DNA from: Aspidiotus rigidus
Lineage: Eukaryota > Arthropoda > Insecta > Hemiptera > Diaspididae
Length of the DNA stretch: 64,000 nucleotides
Assembly (NCBI GenBank): GCA_035079385.1
Contig: JAVHKY010000027.1
Location: 2,666,001 to 2,730,000, forward strand
Reading direction: 5' to 3'
Part shown: piece after piece, positions 57,472-64,000 of the stretch
How the letters are laid out: each line of letters begins with the position of its first letter
Numbering within the stretch: position 1 is the stretch's first letter
Made by a program: the position numbers and the translations under genes
Notes under the pieces: model-generated
Told to the model about the DNA's origin: nothing
The model's input: the letters and a program-made list of their open reading frames with translations, nothing else
Database searches by the model: none

Positions 57472-58670
57472 TATGGATGACCGTAATTTCATACAAAAAC
57501 GTATCGATTCGACTTTTGGGTATTTTGAAAATGAAAAGAAGAAAATTCTTATGTTTCTCAAAGTAAATCGAGGTCCTAATCATTGAATCATCTACAGAGT
57601 ACTTGCAAATGGCCTTGCTTCAAAGACAGTCAGTTTGTCATAAAATTTACTCGGTGTACTTTCCTCTAGAATCATGTTCTGTAAGAACTTCGGTATTCTT
57701 TTGATTTTGCAGTGGATTTGATATTTTAGGCTAATGTTTTCTTATCATTAGTTTCTCTTTACGAAAATCTTTTTCGACGTCGGTTTCATTTTTAAATAGC
57801 TTTATTTGAAGTGCTTCCGTGAATTAATGTTCCGAGCAAATAGTACTTTATAAAGAGGATTTTTTTTTAATTATTTATTTACATGCACTATCATTACAAT
57901 ATTCACATGTTCTCTTGACATATTATTATTATTAACGTGCTGGGCCAATACCACGCAGTCGTGGTGATGGCGTCCTTTAATCTATATTATTGCATTCTTT
58001 TTCGTCGCCTGACGTCTGTGTCTCGAGATGGAACGAGTGGATAACAGCTGCACTATTCTATGCTGAAAAAAATTTTTGACGATTGTAAGCAAACATGAAT
58101 CTTAAAATACCGATTTTTTTTTTTCCCCCAAAAAATTTCTGATTATATTTCCGGTTAATTGATTCTAAATGGCAAAAATATTATAGAATATCAAGTATCA
58201 TGTTTGGACTGATTAGTTGAAGTTGTGTGTGTGTACTTCATCTGCGCTGATTGCGGATTTCCAAAACGCATTCCTTACTAGCTCTTTCTCCTTCACGGCA
58301 ACTATTTTTTTGAACTGTTGACGATCCAAGGGAGCAGGGACCACCAAAGAGGAAGAAAGTAGGAAAAACGCGTTACCATAACAGGACGTGTGAGGGGAGG
58401 AAGCAAAAAAAAAAAAAATTCCACGTTGTCGTGGGGAATTTAGCCCCCCTCCCCATTCCGTCTTTTTAGACTCGCCTCTGACTATAAATCGGGAAGGTTA
58501 TTTTTAAATTGTTCGAGGTGTCTTCCGAGTTCTTCTTGCTGGGGATTTTTCATTCTGTTTTCCTCACTTTCTATCAGGAGCGCGACTCAATTTACCAGGT
58601 CGAAGTCTCATCATCCACTGATGCGCGTTTCAGTCACAGACGACTATATTATGCAAAAATATAGTCTACA
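57472..58670. other. no recognisable gene
   Basis: Non-coding. It includes a small symmetrical patch around 58.39-58.46 kb (GGGGAGG, A-run, CCACG-TTGT-CGTGG, CCCTCCCC). Confidence 0.5.
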
Positions 58671-58826
58671 TTACGAGTGTAACTTCAGAGAGGAAATTTC
58701 ACATTCGAATAAAATCGCGCGGAAAGTTTTTCGTCGCTGATGCTGTATCTCGTCGTTGTGGATGAGTATACTGGCGGTGACATGGATGCTGCCTGTCACA
58801 TTCGTCGTCGTCATGTACGTGTGTAC
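58671..58826 (-). CDS. weak candidate terminal exon (antisense also open)
   Basis: A minus-strand acceptor (CTTCGTTTAG) precedes 58826, followed by a 51-codon frame ending in TAA. Its first 30 codons use many C/G-ending codons and look beta-strand-like (TNVTGSIHVTASILI). The plus strand of the same island also has open frames, one of them hydrophobic, so the strand is uncertain. Confidence 0.15.
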   Translation of the reverse strand, partial: VHTYMTTTNVTGSIHVTASILIHNDEIQHQRRKTFRAILFECEISSLKLHS

Positions 58827-61800
58827 CTAAACGAAGAAAAAGTATTAGATATGTAAACAAGTCAATTCCTATTCATACTTATACATACACGCGCACACAC
58901 ACCATATTTCTACATATAATGCATAACAGATTGAACTTTGTCGTAGTCACAGCACAAATGTGGTGATCCGACGACGAATAGAGTTAATCCAACAAGAAGC
59001 GGAGCAAAATCATATCGCAACCGTTCTTTCAGACCATGCTGAAAAAAGGGGAAAAAACAAGTTTTTGGAAATATTGAGAACTCCATTTGGAACGAAGTTT
59101 CTCTTTCGACAAATCAATTGTATGTAACATATTTGGGCTAAGGTGGTGCCGACTTTTCGTGAATTGTACCGGCCTTAGACCAAGTTCGTGTCGTCGTCCG
59201 CAGCACTTATAGATACTTTTCGACGAACTTCTTTTCTTCAAGACAGTCATATTCAAGTGAAAAGCCGATGCATATTGTAGTTTTACTAATGTATGTGGTC
59301 TATGTAATAAAATATCAATCCAGAAGGGAGAATTGTACAATTTTCTTTAAGAGGAGCACACGCGGATTTTTGAGTATGTTTCTGAGAACTTTGTCACTCA
59401 GCTGTACAGCCGAAATTGAAGTTTTTTCGAACGTATATTATTTGTATATTTTCGGGAATATGCTGGAAAATAAGAAAACAAGAAAGAAATTCCTTTATAT
59501 GAAGTACGTTGTTGGTTCTTACACAAGATCGTGATTTCCCTTTTTCCCATTCGAAACGCTCATTTTATGAGCTTCTATTCCGAAGAAATACGTTAACGCG
59601 CACTAATGTTGCCGGCACCATCTGCTGAACGCCTATAATAAATACACTATAAGATTTACGAGACCTTTTGTATGTACGTATAAATGCTTTGGTTTTCTTT
59701 ATTTCGGTTTTAAAAACAAACTCAATTTTTGTGATTACTTCTTTTTTTTTTCCAAATGATCTATTTTTAATATGAAATGCGATGTGTTCCCTCTATAATG
59801 GGAAGAATAACGTAATAATCTGGAACGAAGAAGTACTTACGTCGACCAAAACAATACCCCGGCGTTTAATTACCGAAACGAAGTTTTAATTTGCATTTTA
59901 CGTACTGTGCTAATCAAAATGTACCTCTCTCATTTACACAAGATGAGAATATCTTCCATTCTGCATCTCTTTCTTGTACCAACTGGAAGGGTTAGCTCGA
60001 GATCAAAATTATGGTTGCGCTGTTTTCGCGGTAGAATTCTCTGGAGGGGTTAAGGGAGAATTTTCGAGGTCTTCTTCAAATCTTCTCTGACAGAGTGGGA
60101 GTCGCTCGCTCGCTGGCTGGAAATTCTGCGTCTACGGTATAATATTCGAGTTTTTTGTGGGCGCAAATTTTTCGGTAAGAAAGCGTATAATAAATATCGA
60201 AAACATTTTACTAAATCCTTGTATGATGAAATGGTACTAAAAGTTTGTAATAAATTACACCATTCGTATTATTTGAATGCGCGTTCCGAGGATATGCAGT
60301 GCACCGTAAGGCTTATTCGCGCCCTCTATATTGAAATACGTGTTAGATAAAAGTGTCATGATCGTAAATGCGAAACATTGCGGCGACTACCCATCGGCAA
60401 TAAAACGGTAACATTAGAAAATAAAGAAGAAGGAAAAAAAAGGCGAAACTGAGAAAAAAAGAACAAGAAAAACAAAAACTGAAAGCACAAAACTTTATTT
60501 CAAATTGATCTAGATATACGCGTAAACGAAGGCGTTTTTGCCGATAGAAAGAAAGAGAGAAAAAAAAGGAGCGAGAGAAGAGGAGGAGGCCGAATTAGAA
60601 GGTAAGGAAAATAGAAGAAACGATAGGTTCGCGCGTAAGAATTCCGTCCTAAGCATTATGTGTTTTACGTTGCGTAAAAGCTGTTAAAGAGAATCTCAGA
60701 TTGGAGTACGGTTTACGCAGAGGTAAAAAGGAAAGAACGTTTCATTTTAAATAAGACTGGTAAGTTTTCCTTCTCTTCTTTCACTCGATAAATCTGTCTT
60801 TTTTCGTCTTCATTTCCTTCTTATGTACTATTTTCTTTTCCTTAACCGCATCGACGACGTCAAATTTCTTTTTCCCGTTAATTTTTCATCTCTTTCGTGC
60901 TAAGCATTCGCCAATAATTTGGACTCCGCTTTAAAAGCTCTTCTCGACTCGTCGATTGAGAAAAAGAAATCGCAGGAGTATTTTCGGATCGTTCTCACCG
61001 CGCGTTGTTGCGTATGGGCGATTTCTTCCACAATCTAACTACAGCACTCTCGCCCAAAATGTTGATTCGTCGTCGTATTGTAGGAAAAAAAGAGAAATCG
61101 TTTTTCGATGTTAATTCGTTTATTCCCTCTTTCATTTAATCATCGAAGATTTAGCTTTACGTATTCGATATGCGCTAAAGCTGGAGCGAATTTGACGGAG
61201 ACGTTCGTTTTGGTAATGCGCTGACGTTGAATAGCATCAGCCGAAGACGAAGGTGAAAAGATAAGCAGGAAAAATCACTCGAAAGAGAGGAACCGAGTAA
61301 AGCCTTAAGATAAATAGTGTCCCCCGTACCGCCCTTCGCACATCGATCTCGTAGATGAAAGCACTGGACGCCAACGATAGCGAAGTTACCTCGGACGGGG
61401 ATGTGGGCGTACGGCTTCATCGAGGGGACGTAAGATTGTCAGGTCTATATATTCAGAACCTTCTTCTATTCATACGAGTATTTCGAGGCGATTTACCCGC
61501 AATATCGTCAAACTTCCTGCGCTTTCGACATTGTAAACAAAATTAGCCATCAAATCTACGGATGCGACATTTTTTTAAGCGACTGCACAACACGATTTAC
61601 TCTTTCGATTACCATAAATACGAAACACTCCGCGTTTCCGACGTACGAGAAGAACGCGCGTTTACTTTCGTCTCTCATCTCCATTCACTGATACACCTTC
61701 GTTTACCTTCTCCACATCAGGGCAACAATGAAAATGCTAAATTCTACCCAACGAGGATATACTGATTCGATTTACGACCCTTACACCACGCGAAAAGATT

Positions 61801-61830
61801 GACTATGTATTTTTGAAAAATTTCCACTTT
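58827..61830. other. no recognisable gene
   Basis: AT-rich DNA with A-rich runs near 60.4-60.6 kb. A CTG|GTAAGT donor-like site on the plus strand near 60.76 kb has no coding upstream. Confidence 0.5.
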
Positions 61831-62037
61831 CTAGAGGAAAATTGCCAATAAAAGTAACGATGTCGCGGCGACGCACCCTCGTACGCATTCGGTGGCGCAC
61901 ATATCGGAGGGGAAATTGGTATGCCCCGAGAGATATGTCGAGTGAAAGACGTTGCCACCAGGGCAGGCTAAGCAGGCTATTGTCCGCAGCTGTTGTTCTG
62001 CAATGGCTGTACACTGTATGTCTCTAATGAAGCTGCT
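61831..62037 (-). CDS. weak candidate terminal exon, cysteine-rich with hydrophobic tail
   Basis: One minus-strand frame is open for 68 codons and ends in TAG. It contains a Cys-x2-Cys, a Cys-x3-Cys-x3-Cys cluster and a C-terminal run (SLLLLAIFL) resembling a GPI-anchor signal. The island is GC-richer than its flanks. Other frames are also open and no strong acceptor is visible, so this may be chance. Confidence 0.15.
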   Translation of the reverse strand, partial: SSFIRDIQCTAIAEQQLRTIACLACPGGNVFHSTYLSGHTNFPSDMCATECVRGCVAATSLLLLAIFL

Positions 62038-64000
62038 TCAGCGCTCTCGCCGAATTCGATATAAGTTTTCTTCGCGTATATTTTATACGGTCGTGCCCCA
62101 TCGTGGCTAATTTTTTTTCCCCTCGCTCAAAAACCCATATGTTGTACGTAGGCTACAGTTTCATCACCCAATGTTTTTTTGCCTCGTAACTTATGCGTAC
62201 ATCTTGACGTCGGAAAGATGGATATCAGAATTCAGTTACTCAGAAAACGGAATAATATTTCTGTTATTATTGTACCCAAAGCGGCATAAATTTGAGTTAC
62301 GTATTCGGGATATTTATTTCTTGCTCTCTTTTCGTTTTTTGTAATTCAGAATATGCTCTAGCCTCGGAATACTTGAATAATAATGCCTCGAAATATTGAA
62401 AAACAACTTTCGTACTTTTCTAGAATTATCTCATTAAAATTCACGCGACTATCAGTAATGTTTGCCTGCTGTAAAAAAAAAAAAATCCAAATATTTTTCT
62501 GTTATTGAAGAATCAATAACCTTAATCGTTCCTCATGCTCCGTATGATTTTCTATCGTATTTTCAATTGATTTTTGAATTCAATTTGTCAATGTTAAAAC
62601 CGAATTCCTTAACCACGTTTATTTATTTATTTATTTAAAAGAAGTTCATTTTTTCCGGGTGGTACCAACAATAACACGCGGGCCAATTACCACCGATATC
62701 ATCCCTAATTAATTGAAAATGTAGGTGGGTAGGAATTGAGAGATAAATTTAAATTCTGCATGCATGTGATCAACAGTTCGTTTAAGTAGTGTAGATAAGT
62801 TCCAGTTTTCGTATAAGGCTCTAATTAAGGGTCACAGTCACATGATATCAGCCTTCAGATATTTTCATAAAATACTCTTCTTGACAGAATCCTCGTTAAA
62901 ACGTGTGACATATTTGTCTTGCCAGAGTTTGTATACTTTCGTCAAGACGAGATTTCGTTATCAATGAAATACATACACCACTTTTCGCTTGATGAGTGAG
63001 GTACTTTTACCCTGTCTTGAGTGTGAATTTAGCTGATGGACAGCGCTACAATGTACCCCCGTTTTCCTTGTATTGTACTACCCCCGGACCTTCCAAAAGT
63101 AGATACTGTTTCCAGACCTCAAATAGATTCTGTCACTTGAAAATGTTGAGATCGTTTTCAATACGTTTGTTATATTTCTAATTTTCTCTTCACTACCTTC
63201 TTATCTTATCTTTTTATGCTCGTATTATTCAAAGTGAGTGAGGGAAATTCAAATTGGGCTGAAAACGCCGCAACAAAATTGTTTTCGCTAAATCGACGAT
63301 GTTTGGTTATGAAGGGTGGGCTTTATTGATTTGGTTGCACTTATTTTTATAATATATGTACAGATAGAAAACTAAATTAAACGCGGAGGAAAAAAATCAA
63401 TTGTAGACTTACTTGGAATCATTATTAAATTACAGAATGGAAAAACATATGAATATAATTATTTCCGATTCACCTTGAAGGAACAGTGTGAGAAGAGAGA
63501 ATAAGTTACCGTAATGAAACAGAATAGAATAGAAGCGTTTGAAAATTTTCTGTTAGATACTTTAGAAAGTAACATGTGGAGGAGCAGGAATCTTGTGAAA
63601 GAGAAGAATTGGATGAACTCTTTTATTCATTCTGTTGAAGTAGAATGTAAAAGTCCTTGCAAAAATTTCCTCGATTATTTCGCTAAGAGTGCAAAGAAGA
63701 AAAATTGGTTGTTTGAATTATTCTGAGGAAATAGAATCGTGAAGAAGCGCTCGCAAACTTGTGGATTACGCTTAAGAAGAAAATAATATTGAACAAAACT
63801 GGAGGTGTTTCACAAAGACAGTGTACGAAAAATTCGGGTAAAGAAATTCCGTCATTACCGAGTCGATGAGGATATTTAAATACCTAAATCTTATTCTCCT
63901 AAATCCGGGTTGAACGTGAAAATGATGAACGGCGCGTTAAAAAATATATATATACATATATTCGTGGGGAATATTTCGAGCACGTAGAGCTGTAGGTTAT
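62038..64000. other. no recognisable gene
   Basis: AT-rich DNA to the window end. The short frame at 63514-63726 has no supporting features. Confidence 0.5.

Overview
The window looks like nuclear DNA of an arthropod, most likely an insect and possibly a hymenopteran. It is AT-rich without CpG depletion and is dominated by long non-coding stretches. It carries microsatellites, MITE-type elements, a tRNA-derived SINE and a Gypsy-class LTR retrotransposon. No bacterial-style operons, rRNA, intact tRNA or CRISPR array were seen. Most short open frames are chance or antisense products.

Layout. 1-34.3 kb is host intronic or intergenic DNA. It holds a hAT-type MITE with a perfect 8-bp target duplication (3793-4118), a long (CT)n(TA)n tract, a SINE (about 6.29-6.54 kb), a Helitron-like 5' end (20.07 kb), a small TA-flanked MITE (21.36-21.50 kb), a near-perfect 62-bp-arm palindrome (23.85-24.01 kb), a foldback-like element (31.06-32.12 kb) and a canonical recursive-splicing site on the + strand (32244/32245). 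A few GC-richer islands look like exons, but only weakly (4.85-5.18, 12.30-12.40, 16.95-17.20, 26.07-26.14 kb).

34.3-38.72 kb is a distinctly AT-rich block derived from a Polinton/adintovirus-like DNA element. A broken protein-primed family B DNA polymerase lies on the - strand, with small unknown genes beside it. Genes on the left point right and genes on the right point left. Small hairpins lie between the converging sets and after the polymerase gene. Almost every internal stop codon in these frames is TGA, while the evident gene ends are TAA. The polymerase fragment is cut off at about 38.72 kb, close to an SRP (7SL) RNA-like sequence at about 38.83 kb.

38.9-40.55 kb contains a tentative small multi-exon secreted-protein gene on the - strand with phase-compatible mini-exons and a duplicated exon segment. 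44057-49306 is a full-length, apparently intact Gypsy element. It has two 363-bp LTRs that I read as identical, a gag, and a pol joined by a canonical A AAA AAC -1 frameshift site, inserted in a TA microsatellite.

49.3-64 kb is again mostly non-coding, with a second near-perfect palindrome (57.37-57.47 kb), a tandem repeat resembling the foldback family (55.99-56.34 kb) and weak exon-like islands (52.0, 58.7, 61.8 kb). No complete, confidently named host gene lies in the window. All exon calls rest on splice signals and open frames read by eye.
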